Source of the DNA: Natrinema sp. DC36
GTDB taxonomy: Archaea > Halobacteriota > Halobacteria > Halobacteriales > Natrialbaceae
Direction: 5' to 3'
Length of the DNA stretch: 64,000 nucleotides
NCBI RefSeq assembly: GCF_020405225.1
Contig: NZ_CP084472.1
Location: forward strand, 2,666,001 to 2,730,000
In this document: one piece after another, positions 43,738 through 52,053 of the stretch
Numbering within the stretch: position 1 is the first letter of the stretch
Layout: every line of letters begins with the position of its first letter
Position numbers and translations under genes: made by a program
Notes under the pieces: generated by a model
What the model saw: only the letters and a program-made list of their open reading frames with translations
Databases searched by the model: none
What the model was told of the DNA's origin: nothing

Positions 43738-46700
43738 TCAGTCGTCCCCCGCTAGGTCGATCTCGGGCGCGTACTCCGCCGGCCCACAGCCCAGCGACCG
43801 GTGCGGACAGTGCCGACAGTGCTCGCCGGGCGACGTCTCCGCGAACGACGGCTCGTCGACCGTCTCGAGCGTCTCCCGGACCGCCTCCCACGGCGGAAGA
43901 TCAGCGGGCTCGAGGAGATCCACGCGGGGATCGTCGTCTCCGTCGAGGGCGCCGACGTACACGTAGCCCGCCGCCGCGATCGGTTCGTCGAACCGGTCCT
44001 CGCAGGCCCGGCGGTAGAGCGACAGCTGCACGGCGTCGTCGGGTGCGATCCGCTCGGCGGTGGCCTTGTAGTCGAGGACGGCGAGGCCGCCGTCGGGCAG
44101 CCGCCGGATCGAGTCGACGTAGCCCACTACGTCACCCGTCACGCCAGAGACGTCCTCGAGCGAGAAGGAGAGTTCCGCGGCCAGCGGTTCCCACTCGGCG
44201 ATCGGGCGGTCGAAGGCGGGTGCGCTCGCCGCGAAGTAGCGGTCGACGCACGCGAGGACGGCCTCGCGGTGCTCGATCAGATCCCGCGCGGTGAGCTGTC
44301 GGACGGCGGCGTCGCGCCACGCCTCTCGGGTTCGGTACTCGCGGTGAAAGGCCTCCTCCGCGACGTCGTGGAAGACGGTGCCGACGAGCCGCGACGCCGA
44401 GTCGTCGGTCGCTGCGGGCGTTCCGCCGTTGGTCTCGGTCGGCGAGGTGACCTCGCCGTCGGTCTCCGACGATCCCTCATCACTGCGACCGGCTACCGTG
44501 AGCGGATCGTCGAACGCACGAACCGCGTGATCGAGGTAGTGTTTCCGGGGACAGGTCTCGTGGGTGTCCATCGCGGAGTAGCTGTGGCGCATCGCGACCG
44601 GCAGTTCGGTCGCCGACGCGAGCGTCTCGACCGGGAAGCGGACGGTGTCGGTCGTCAGCGCGGACGGCCGGCGACCGCTGGGCACGCGGAGATTCGACCC
44701 CTCATCTGCCACATCTTCGCCGAGATCGCCGCCGTGGCTCGCCGCGTCGGCTGCCGGCAACAGCGTGCCGTCGCGGAGCTGCCGGCCCAGTCGATGGACG
44801 GTCTCGATCGCCGCTCGAGTCTCGAGCGGTTCGACGGGTCGGTCGTCGTAGTCGGCGTAGTACGTGATCGTCCCCGGACTCTCGCCGGCCGAGGCAGCGA
44901 TCTCGTCGGTTCGGTCGACCACGGTTTCGGGGTAGGTCTCCCGAACCCGCTCGAAGCTCTCGATCAGCGACGACCAGAGGTCCATTCGCTGTCCGGTCAC
45001 CGACCACTCGACGTCGCTCGCGAGACAGGCCTCGGCCGTCGACGCGGCGAGTTCGTCCTCGTCGCCGTCGTACTCGTACTCCGACCCGAACAGGAACAGG
45101 TGGTTCTCGGCTCGGGTGAGCGCGACGTGGAGCACGCGCCACTCCTCGCCGACCCGCTCGGCGGCGAGATCCGCGAGCAAGGGGGAATCGATATCGGCGT
45201 CGAGCGCAGCAGCCAGCAGCCGGTATCGGGCCCGCTCGACGTAGTCGCCGTCGACGCACCACTCCTCGTCCGTGAGGTAGGGGGCGAGGACGGTATCGAA
45301 CTCGAGGCCCTTGGCCTGATGAACCGTCATCACGTCGACGCTGTCGGCGGATCTCGTCCCGCGGGTTCGATCGCTCCCGCCGCCCCGAAGCGTCGCCGCG
45401 AGCGCGTCGACGAACTCGGTCGACAGCGACTGGACGACGCCATCGGAGTCGTAGGCCTCGACGAACCGCTCGAGGCGGTCGAATTCGGATCGCTCCTCGC
45501 TCGCACAGAACCACTCGATTCGGGTCAACTCCCGGAACCGGCGGACGAATCCGGAGAGGGGGTAGACGTCCCGGAAGCGCTCGAGCGCCTCGAGGTGGTT
45601 TCGCACTCGCTCGAGTTGGTCGGGTCCCTCGAGATCGAGCGCGTCCGGATCGGGGTCCATCACGGCGTCGTACAGCGACCCGTCGCGCCGTTGCAGCGTC
45701 GCGAGATCGGCCTCCGTGAGCCGGTACCGGTAGAGGAGCACGCGCCGGAGGTGGGCGTCCGCCTCCGGCTCCACGAGGACCCGGAGGTACGAGAGCACCG
45801 TCTCGATGCCGGGCGAGACCTCGCCGCGGGGCGAACCGGAGATTTCGTATGGGATCCGCAGCTCCCGAAGCTCGTCCGCGACCGCCTGCGCGTGACGGTT
45901 GGTCCGGACGATGACCGCGATATCGCCCAGCGAGCGCTGGGGGACGTTCGCAGCCTCGCCGTTGAGCAGCCGCGAGACCGTCGTCGCGACCTGTTCCGGC
46001 GTCGACCCCGGCACGTCGTCGCTCTCGACTTTGACGACGCGGTCCGGCGGTTCGTCCTCGTCGTACGCGCCGGCCGTTCGGCCGTCCTCCCGCAGCGTCT
46101 TCGAGGATTGCGGCCCGTACTCGCAGGCGTTGGTCAGGTCGAGGATTTCCTGTCTCGAGCGGAAGTTGAGTTCGAGTTCGATCGCCTCGTGGTCGTCGTA
46201 GGCGTCGGCCAGCCGGTCGAGTCCCTCGCGGTCGGTGCCGCGCCAGCCGTAGATCGCCTGATCCTTGTCGCCGATCGCGAGCAGGTCCGGCCGGTCCGGG
46301 CCGTCCGTGAGTTCGGTGAGCAGCGAGAACTGAGTCGCGTCGGTGTCCTGGAACTCGTCGCAGTAGACCTGCGTCCACTGGTCGGTGATTTCGTCGGCGA
46401 TTGACGAATCCTCCAGTAAGCCGGTCGCCGTCCGCACCAACTCGTCGAAATCCAGCGCCCGCTCGGCCTCGAGGGCGTCGTGATAATCCGTGTAGACGTC
46501 GGTATAGTGGCGGGCCAGCCGGAGGAACTCGACGTAGTGTTTCAGCCGACCGAAGGGCGTCTGTTCGATCCGGCTCGTGGCCGTCCCCCAGATCCGGTTA
46601 CCGAACAGCGCCCGCGGAAGGTGTTTCGTCGTCGCGTCGTCCAGCGAGAGCGCCTCGATCGTGTTCGTCACGCACTGCTGAAGGACCCGGAGGTAGCGAT

Positions 46701-47550
46701 CGACGTCGCGAACGAACTCGTCGTCGCGGAAGGCCGCCGGCGCTTCCGCGATCTTCTCACGGCAGTACGAGACGAGTTTCCCGTAGTCGATCAGCGACTC
46801 TCGGGCCGCCTCGCAGTGCTCGTCCCGATTGAAGTAACGCAGCGCCTCGTTGTCGAAGGACAGCTCCTCGCCGGCGGTCCGCTCGAGCCAGAGGACGAAC
46901 TCGTTGCACAGCTCGAGGGTACGCACCGGCGGCAGTCCCGACTGAAGCTGTTCGGGTGTGATGTTCTCCTGGCTCATGGACTGGATGAACCGGTCGACCG
47001 CGTCCGTGAGGTCGGTCGGCGACCCGTCGTTGCGTCCCGAATCGGCCGCGAAGCCGTAGTCGGTTTCGGCGAGCAGTCGACCGATGAGCCGCCGGCGCGT
47101 GCGTTCGGTGACGACGTCGAACTCGGGCGAGTAGCCCAGGTAGTAGGCGTACTCGCGGACGAGCCGGTAGCAAAACGAGTGGTAGGTGTAGACGTCGATC
47201 GCCGCCGCGGCGTCCGGCTCGAGTCGCTCGGAGACCGCCGCCCGGATGCTCGCGGCGGCCTCGTTCGCGAAGGTCAACACGAGCACGTCGTCGGGATCGA
47301 CGTCACCTCGATCGATGGCGCGCTCGATCCGAACGAGCATCGTCGTCGTCTTCCCGGTGCCGGCTCCCGCGTCGACGGAGGTACAGGCCGCCTGGCTGTC
47401 GATGACCGCCTCCTGATTTCCCTTGGGCTCGATGTCGGCGGCGGACGCGAGGCCGGAGATATCCGCAGTCTCGAGATCGTCGTCAGTCGGGCCGGCTCTC
47501 GGATCGAGGGTCCGTTCTTCTCCGCCGTCCCGCGGTGATCCGTTATCCAT
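43738..47550 (-). CDS. AddA-like UvrD helicase with C-terminal Fe-S PD-(D/E)XK nuclease
   Basis: The 1270-residue protein joins two enzymes. An SF1A/UvrD helicase fills residues 45-850: Walker A GAGTGKT (62-68), Walker B DEFQ near 398, motif III AIGDKDQAIYGWRG, motif V MTVHQAKGLEFD and motif VI HVALTRAENHLFLF. A RecB/AddA-type nuclease lies at about 990-1270: CPRKHYLDHAV starts it, GTVFHDVAEEAF provides the histidine, VLDYKAT is the catalytic Asp-x-Lys near 1161, QLSLYRR is the Q motif, and CRHCPHRSLGCG supplies three more cysteines for a 4Fe-4S pin. It should unwind and degrade or resect DNA ends. It overlaps the upstream gene by 8 bases (start ATGG inside the stop TAA) and is the last gene of a three-gene operon. 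Confidence 0.85.
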   Translation of the reverse strand: MDNGSPRDGGEERTLDPRAGPTDDDLETADISGLASAADIEPKGNQEAVIDSQAACTSVDAGAGTGKTTTMLVRIERAIDRGDVDPDDVLVLTFANEAAASIRAAVSERLEPDAAAAIDVYTYHSFCYRLVREYAYYLGYSPEFDVVTERTRRRLIGRLLAETDYGFAADSGRNDGSPTDLTDAVDRFIQSMSQENITPEQLQSGLPPVRTLELCNEFVLWLERTAGEELSFDNEALRYFNRDEHCEAARESLIDYGKLVSYCREKIAEAPAAFRDDEFVRDVDRYLRVLQQCVTNTIEALSLDDATTKHLPRALFGNRIWGTATSRIEQTPFGRLKHYVEFLRLARHYTDVYTDYHDALEAERALDFDELVRTATGLLEDSSIADEITDQWTQVYCDEFQDTDATQFSLLTELTDGPDRPDLLAIGDKDQAIYGWRGTDREGLDRLADAYDDHEAIELELNFRSRQEILDLTNACEYGPQSSKTLREDGRTAGAYDEDEPPDRVVKVESDDVPGSTPEQVATTVSRLLNGEAANVPQRSLGDIAVIVRTNRHAQAVADELRELRIPYEISGSPRGEVSPGIETVLSYLRVLVEPEADAHLRRVLLYRYRLTEADLATLQRRDGSLYDAVMDPDPDALDLEGPDQLERVRNHLEALERFRDVYPLSGFVRRFRELTRIEWFCASEERSEFDRLERFVEAYDSDGVVQSLSTEFVDALAATLRGGGSDRTRGTRSADSVDVMTVHQAKGLEFDTVLAPYLTDEEWCVDGDYVERARYRLLAAALDADIDSPLLADLAAERVGEEWRVLHVALTRAENHLFLFGSEYEYDGDEDELAASTAEACLASDVEWSVTGQRMDLWSSLIESFERVRETYPETVVDRTDEIAASAGESPGTITYYADYDDRPVEPLETRAAIETVHRLGRQLRDGTLLPAADAASHGGDLGEDVADEGSNLRVPSGRRPSALTTDTVRFPVETLASATELPVAMRHSYSAMDTHETCPRKHYLDHAVRAFDDPLTVAGRSDEGSSETDGEVTSPTETNGGTPAATDDSASRLVGTVFHDVAEEAFHREYRTREAWRDAAVRQLTARDLIEHREAVLACVDRYFAASAPAFDRPIAEWEPLAAELSFSLEDVSGVTGDVVGYVDSIRRLPDGGLAVLDYKATAERIAPDDAVQLSLYRRACEDRFDEPIAAAGYVYVGALDGDDDPRVDLLEPADLPPWEAVRETLETVDEPSFAETSPGEHCRHCPHRSLGCGPAEYAPEIDLAGDD

Positions 47551-48628
47551 CGAAGCGCACCTCCGCTGAAATGTACTCCTGGCAGCAGACGGTGTACTCA
47601 CAATCCGGACAGGAGTTGTCCGCGATCCGGTCCCATCGATCGGACGGGTCGAACGGTCCCGACAGCAGGCTCGCGGCGACCGCCGCGAGTCGGTCGTCGA
47701 CGGTCCCGTTTCGGTGCTCGTGAGTCATTCCGAAGGTGTGGTGGTCGACGTAGACGTCGGTCAGATCGACGATCTCGAGGCTCGCTTCGACGGTATCACG
47801 GACCCAGTTCACCGCCGTTCCCGACCGATCGGCCAGCGGGATCTGGACGTATCGGCAGGTTCGGTCGCCCAGCTCGAGTCGATCGCGAAGGTCGCGAAGC
47901 CCGTCGAGGACGACGGCGGTCTCGAGGAGCGCGCCGACGGGATCCGGTTCGAACGTCGTCGAATCGGCGTCGAAGTGCTCGGTGAAGAGGTCCTCGACGT
48001 CTCCTTCCCAGTCGGAGCGGTAGCGCAGGAGACCTAGGGGTGCGAGCGTCGGGACGAACCGGACGCCGACGATCGACGAGCCGTCGCCGTAGACGTAGTC
48101 AACCGCGGTGTCGATCGTCACCGCGTCCGGTTCGACCGCCTGCGGAGGTAGCTCGATCGTACTCGAGAGCGGCAGCCCCGGCCCGATCAGTTCACCGCGG
48201 GCGGCTTCGGCGTCCAGTCGCGCGATCCCAGCGGCGTGATCGACCCCGACTCGCTCGAGGTACGCCGAAAGCGTCGCCTCGAGCACCCGCCGTTCGTGAC
48301 GGCGCTGGGCAACGGAATGAAAGCGCTCGTCGTACTCGTTCCAGCGAGCCGAGAGTCGATCGCGGGCGGCGCTCTCGACCGCCTCCCGTTCCGTCTCGCC
48401 GCTTCGGAGCGCGTCGCAGAGAGCGCTCCGCAGGAGGGAAACGCGGTCCTCGACGGTGCGATCGTCGTCGCTGCCCTCGAGACCGTGGACGTGTGCGAAC
48501 TCGTACCGGCGGGGGCAGTGCAGGGCGGTTCGGAGGCCGTCGACCGATAGCGAGGGAGGGGCTGTAGCGGCGTCGGCATTGGCGTCAGCCTTGGCGTCAT
48601 CGTCGGCGTTGCCGCCGATATCAGTCAT
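47543..48628 (-). CDS. Cysteine-cluster protein resembling a degenerate RecB/AddB nuclease domain
   Basis: The 361-residue protein has an N-terminal LRTALHCPRRYEFAHVHGLEG, like the first Cys segment of Fe-S PD-(D/E)XK nucleases (AddB, Cas4). Near its end is NSCPDCEYTVCCQEY, matching the C-terminal cysteine triplet. Thus four conserved cysteines probably bind an Fe-S cluster. However, the central strand that should carry the Asp-x-Lys reads DTAVDYVYGDGSSIVGVRFVPT, with no lysine at that place, so nuclease activity is probably lost. It sits between the AddB-like and AddA-like genes and overlaps each by exactly 8 bases. I infer it is the separated nuclease half of an AddB-like subunit. A different fold sharing the Cys pattern is possible. 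Confidence 0.7.
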   Translation of the reverse strand: MTDIGGNADDDAKADANADAATAPPSLSVDGLRTALHCPRRYEFAHVHGLEGSDDDRTVEDRVSLLRSALCDALRSGETEREAVESAARDRLSARWNEYDERFHSVAQRRHERRVLEATLSAYLERVGVDHAAGIARLDAEAARGELIGPGLPLSSTIELPPQAVEPDAVTIDTAVDYVYGDGSSIVGVRFVPTLAPLGLLRYRSDWEGDVEDLFTEHFDADSTTFEPDPVGALLETAVVLDGLRDLRDRLELGDRTCRYVQIPLADRSGTAVNWVRDTVEASLEIVDLTDVYVDHHTFGMTHEHRNGTVDDRLAAVAASLLSGPFDPSDRWDRIADNSCPDCEYTVCCQEYISAEVRFDG

Positions 48629-50987
48629 TTCGGACCACCTCGCCCGCGGCGAACTCGAACTGCGAACGGACCGCTTCGGCGAGTTCGGGATCGATATCCA
48701 CCTCCTCGAGCACCACCGCGATCTCCTCGAACAGCGCCTCGGTCTCGCCGAGGTCGGCCTCGCCGCCGGTGCTGGCCTCCCGGAGCACGCGCTCGAGTTC
48801 GCCGCGGGGTTGGACGAGCAGCGCCTCGAGGGCGTTCGTCTCGCCGTGGATCGCCGCGTCGGCGGCGGCGTCGACGTCCTCGAGTTCGAGCCCGGGCGTC
48901 GCGTCGATCAGTTGCAGGTAGCGCGACTCGTCGTAGCTCTGGCGCAGGCCGCCGGCTCCCCGTTCGTACGAACAGCAGTAGAGGGCGCAGTCGGCAGCGC
49001 GGGCACCGAGCGCGAGCCGCCGGCGGGACCGCTGGGCGTGGTAGGTCTCGAATGGATCGCCGATGTCGGCAGCGTCCGCAGAACGCTTTGCGTTCTGCTG
49101 GGCTGCGGAAGACGACTCTGTCGTCTTCCGAACGTCGACCGTCGCGAACGTGTCCACGATCGATTCGGGCGACGGATTCGTCACCGCGGGATAGGCCGGC
49201 ATTTCCCGGAGCCACGCCGTCGGAAAGAGCTGCGTGAGGAACTGCTCGCCCGGGTACGTCTCGTCGATCAGATCCAGGAGGAAGACCGCCTTGCGCGAGT
49301 CGTACTTCAGGTCGTCGACGGCACAGACCGTGACGCCGCCGGTCGGCGGCCGCGTCTCGACCGCGTGGACGTAGGGCGCGTCGTACTGGATCGTCCGCCG
49401 GAGCATCCGGCGCAGCCCCTGCCAGTCCGGCCCGACGAGGTCCGTCTCCTCGACGAAGCTGGCGATCTCGAGCACCCGACGAACCCCCTCGTACTGCTCC
49501 CGGGCATCGACCCACGCCTCCTCGCGGGCGATCCGTCCCTTGAGGTCGGTGCGGCGGATCCATCGCTCGAGCGAGCGACGGACGCTCGCACCGGCGGTTT
49601 CCGCGAGCAGCTCGGTCGAAAAATCGGGGGTCCGGGCCCGGAGACGGTCCAGGGAGACCGCTCGCGGATCGCTCGAGTCCCGCGTCGGCTCGGCGGGATC
49701 GATCCGCTCGAGTCCGTTGCCATCGCGCTCCCGTTCGCACTGGCAGGTGACGACCGCGTAGAGTTCGTTCACCGCGGGATCATCCGCGAGCGAAGGGGTG
49801 CCGATCGTCGCGGTCGGGACGCCGGCGTCGCGGAGCCGCCGTCTGGTCTCGGGGACCCGTTCGATCCGCGGGACGGCAACGGCGAACTCGTCGTACGACC
49901 AGTCGTGGCGGTCGCACAGCGACTGGATCTCGGTCGCGACCGCTCGGAGCTGCTCGCGGGCGGTTCCGGTACGAATGCGTCTCGCTCGGCCTCTCGAGTC
50001 CGTCTCCGACGAGTGCGCGCCCGCCGAGTCCGCGTCCGTCGAGTCTGCGTCCGGCGACTCCGCTCCGTCGCCGACGGCGGCAGATCGATCCGGAGAGTCG
50101 CCCGTGGCCAGAAACCGTGCTATCGGCTGGTGTGGCGGCTCGGTGTCGGTATCTCCGTTACGGATTGCTCCGGGAGCAATCGTCTCGACCGCGAGTCCCG
50201 CGTCGGTCGCGATATCGTCGATGCGGCCCGGCTCGACGCGCGTCCGTTCGACGCTGGCGTGTCGTTCGCCGACACAGACGAGCTCCGCATCGCGCGTGAG
50301 TGCCGCGAGGTACCGACGGTCGAGTCGGCGGTACTCCTCGAATTCGACGGCGAGAACGGCGTCGAACGAACTGGTGACCCGCGTTCGGAGTCCGTCCGCG
50401 TTCGCCTCGAGTCGCTCGACGGCCTGCGGGATCACGTCGGCCCGTTCGACGTACCCCCGGTCGTCGATCTCGGCGTGGAATCGGTCGTTCATCGCGTACA
50501 GAAAGGCGAGACAGTCGTGGGGATCGTCGAGGCCGTCGAGTCGGATACGTTGGCGAGTCGCCTCGAGCAACAGTTGGCCGACGTCGCGGGGGAAGCTCTC
50601 GTGGGCGGCGGCGCGCTGGAGGTAGTCGGGAACCGATCGGCTCGCGCCGTCGATCACCAGCGAGATGAGTTCGATCCGCTCCTCGTACTCGAGGCGAGAC
50701 AGCGTCGGATCGTACTCCTCGATGGTCTTCGAGGCGTGTTCCGGCAGCGACTCGATTCGGGGTGTGCGAGGGGCGTCGTGCGTCCGCTCGAGGTCGGCAT
50801 CGGTCAGCGCGTCGGTCAGGGACTCAAGACCCGCCGGATGCCGTTTCAGGACCAGCACGTTTCGCGGGCCGTATTCCGCGGCGAGGGTCGCGAATTCGGC
50901 AGTGATGGCCGCGAACACGTCGTCGCTGGGGACGGGAGCGGGGAGGAGCTTGCAGCGGCCGTCGAGCGCGGGCGGGGAAGACGCCAT
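48621..50987 (-). CDS. AddB-like protein with degenerate SF1 helicase motifs
   Basis: The 788-residue protein has no Walker A: the place of the loop reads LLPAPVPSDDVFAAI. Nevertheless, the C-terminal half keeps segments at helicase motif V and VI positions: VCAVDDLKYDSRKAVFLLDLIDETYPG and LYCCSYERGAGGLRQSYDES, reminiscent of AddB/AdnA subunits. Earlier segments (SRLEYEERIELISLVIDGASRSVPDYLQ and FDAVLAVEFEEYRRLDRRYLAAL) resemble the 1A/2A helicase cores. An inactive structural helicase subunit is inferred. A Ser/Asp/Ala-rich insert (about residues 285-330) looks disordered. It is the first gene of the operon; a palindromic TATA element ATTTAAAT lies at 51021-51028. Confidence 0.7.
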   Translation of the reverse strand: MASSPPALDGRCKLLPAPVPSDDVFAAITAEFATLAAEYGPRNVLVLKRHPAGLESLTDALTDADLERTHDAPRTPRIESLPEHASKTIEEYDPTLSRLEYEERIELISLVIDGASRSVPDYLQRAAAHESFPRDVGQLLLEATRQRIRLDGLDDPHDCLAFLYAMNDRFHAEIDDRGYVERADVIPQAVERLEANADGLRTRVTSSFDAVLAVEFEEYRRLDRRYLAALTRDAELVCVGERHASVERTRVEPGRIDDIATDAGLAVETIAPGAIRNGDTDTEPPHQPIARFLATGDSPDRSAAVGDGAESPDADSTDADSAGAHSSETDSRGRARRIRTGTAREQLRAVATEIQSLCDRHDWSYDEFAVAVPRIERVPETRRRLRDAGVPTATIGTPSLADDPAVNELYAVVTCQCERERDGNGLERIDPAEPTRDSSDPRAVSLDRLRARTPDFSTELLAETAGASVRRSLERWIRRTDLKGRIAREEAWVDAREQYEGVRRVLEIASFVEETDLVGPDWQGLRRMLRRTIQYDAPYVHAVETRPPTGGVTVCAVDDLKYDSRKAVFLLDLIDETYPGEQFLTQLFPTAWLREMPAYPAVTNPSPESIVDTFATVDVRKTTESSSAAQQNAKRSADAADIGDPFETYHAQRSRRRLALGARAADCALYCCSYERGAGGLRQSYDESRYLQLIDATPGLELEDVDAAADAAIHGETNALEALLVQPRGELERVLREASTGGEADLGETEALFEEIAVVLEEVDIDPELAEAVRSQFEFAAGEVVRND

Positions 50988-51507
50988 CGGTTGTACGTCA
51001 CCGAGTATGTTCGAATTGGTATTTAAATGTGGGCACGATTCGATTCGAGCCGTCACGCTGAGTCGACGCGTACCGATCGGGCTCGAGTACCGCTACCGTC
51101 GGCCGTCCGATCCGAATTCGATACGGGGAGTGCGTCGCTTCCTCGAGCCGATAGTATCTGAATTCAAAGATAGTAAGGATAAATATGTTAGTATTCCTGT
51201 ACTGAACATGAATAGCCGCACCAAACAGCGTATGCCGGACCAATATGGGGTTTAAAGTAGAAAGACTCGGAAAGAGGCGAAATCGAGAGATCGATCTGAC
51301 ATTTTCTTCTAGGCGGATCATATGTGGGTATCACGGACAATGAACCGATTCTACGCCCCACTACAGTTCTATAAGAAAAGGGTTGTAAAAATATATATTT
51401 CCAATACTGTTCGAGTGTTTATCATTCACACCAACTGCGTTCGGGACCGAAGAGAGACGGTCAATCGGCTGCAGATCGAGGTTCGTGACGTCGGAACCGG
51501 TCGGTTT
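50988..51507. other. AT-rich non-coding block upstream of the helicase-nuclease operon
   Basis: 520 bases hold no supported gene. Bases 51021-51028 (ATTTAAAT) are the operon's TATA box, placing transcription start near 50997. From about 51160 to 51440 the base composition is far more AT-rich than the rest of the window, with A/T runs such as GTAAAAATATATATTTCC near 51386-51403. This may be an acquired segment, a small RNA region or a regulator-binding site. Confidence 0.5.
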
Positions 51508-51942
51508 TCAGAGGACCGTAACGGGGCGGTCGGTCTCGAGGATCACTTCCTGCGTGACGCTGCCGAAGATCGCTTTGCCGACCGGTGATCGCTCGCGGGT
51601 CGGGACGACGAGCACGTCCGCGTTCCGCGAGTCGGCGCAGTCGACGATTTCCGCGGCCGCGTCGCCGTGGCGGCGAACGACCTCGACATCGAGCCCGGCG
51701 GCCTCGAGCGCCTCGTGGACCGTGACGACAGCGTCGGGCAGGTTGTCGGGGTCGAACAGTTCGTCGGAGGATACACGACCACCGTCGTCGACGGCCGTGA
51801 ACTCCTCGAAGACGTTACAGATCGTCACGGCGACCTCGTCGGGGTTCTCGATCAGTCCGTCGTCGACTAGCCCGGTTACGTAGTCGACGGCCTGCATCGC
51901 GCGCTCCTCGTCGGTATCGACGGCGATAACGATCCGGTACAT
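51508..51942 (-). CDS. Universal stress protein UspA-type
   Basis: The 144-residue single Usp domain starts MYRIVIAVDTDEERAMQAVDYVTGLV. It has the middle strand DEVAVTICNVFEEF and the C-terminal nucleotide loop region VVPTRERSPVGKAIFGSVTQEVILETDRPVTVL, close to the G-x2-G-x9-G-S/T pattern, so ATP binding is likely. Such proteins act in stress survival; here the regulated process is not readable. It stands as a single gene, divergent from the MFS gene at 52054. Confidence 0.9.
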   Translation of the reverse strand: MYRIVIAVDTDEERAMQAVDYVTGLVDDGLIENPDEVAVTICNVFEEFTAVDDGGRVSSDELFDPDNLPDAVVTVHEALEAAGLDVEVVRRHGDAAAEIVDCADSRNADVLVVPTRERSPVGKAIFGSVTQEVILETDRPVTVL

Positions 51943-52053
51943 GTGTTTGTGACGGGCTGGAACCCACTTAGTAGTACGTGCCGCTCGCGCTTCGATCGGC
52001 GTGAACGCCCGCGATCGAAACCGCTTTTCGGGCCGTCGGCGAACGGTCCGACA

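Noticed and set aside
43801-46404. 867-codon plus-strand frame
   Set aside because: It is the antisense of the AddA-like gene, whose helicase and nuclease motifs are unambiguous.
48456-51026. 856-codon plus-strand frame
   Set aside because: It is the antisense of the AddB-like and middle operon genes; no domain is visible in it.
51322-51588. Small plus-strand gene in the AT-rich block
   Set aside because: The reading has no promoter-like context or protein pattern, and overlaps the stress-protein 3' end.
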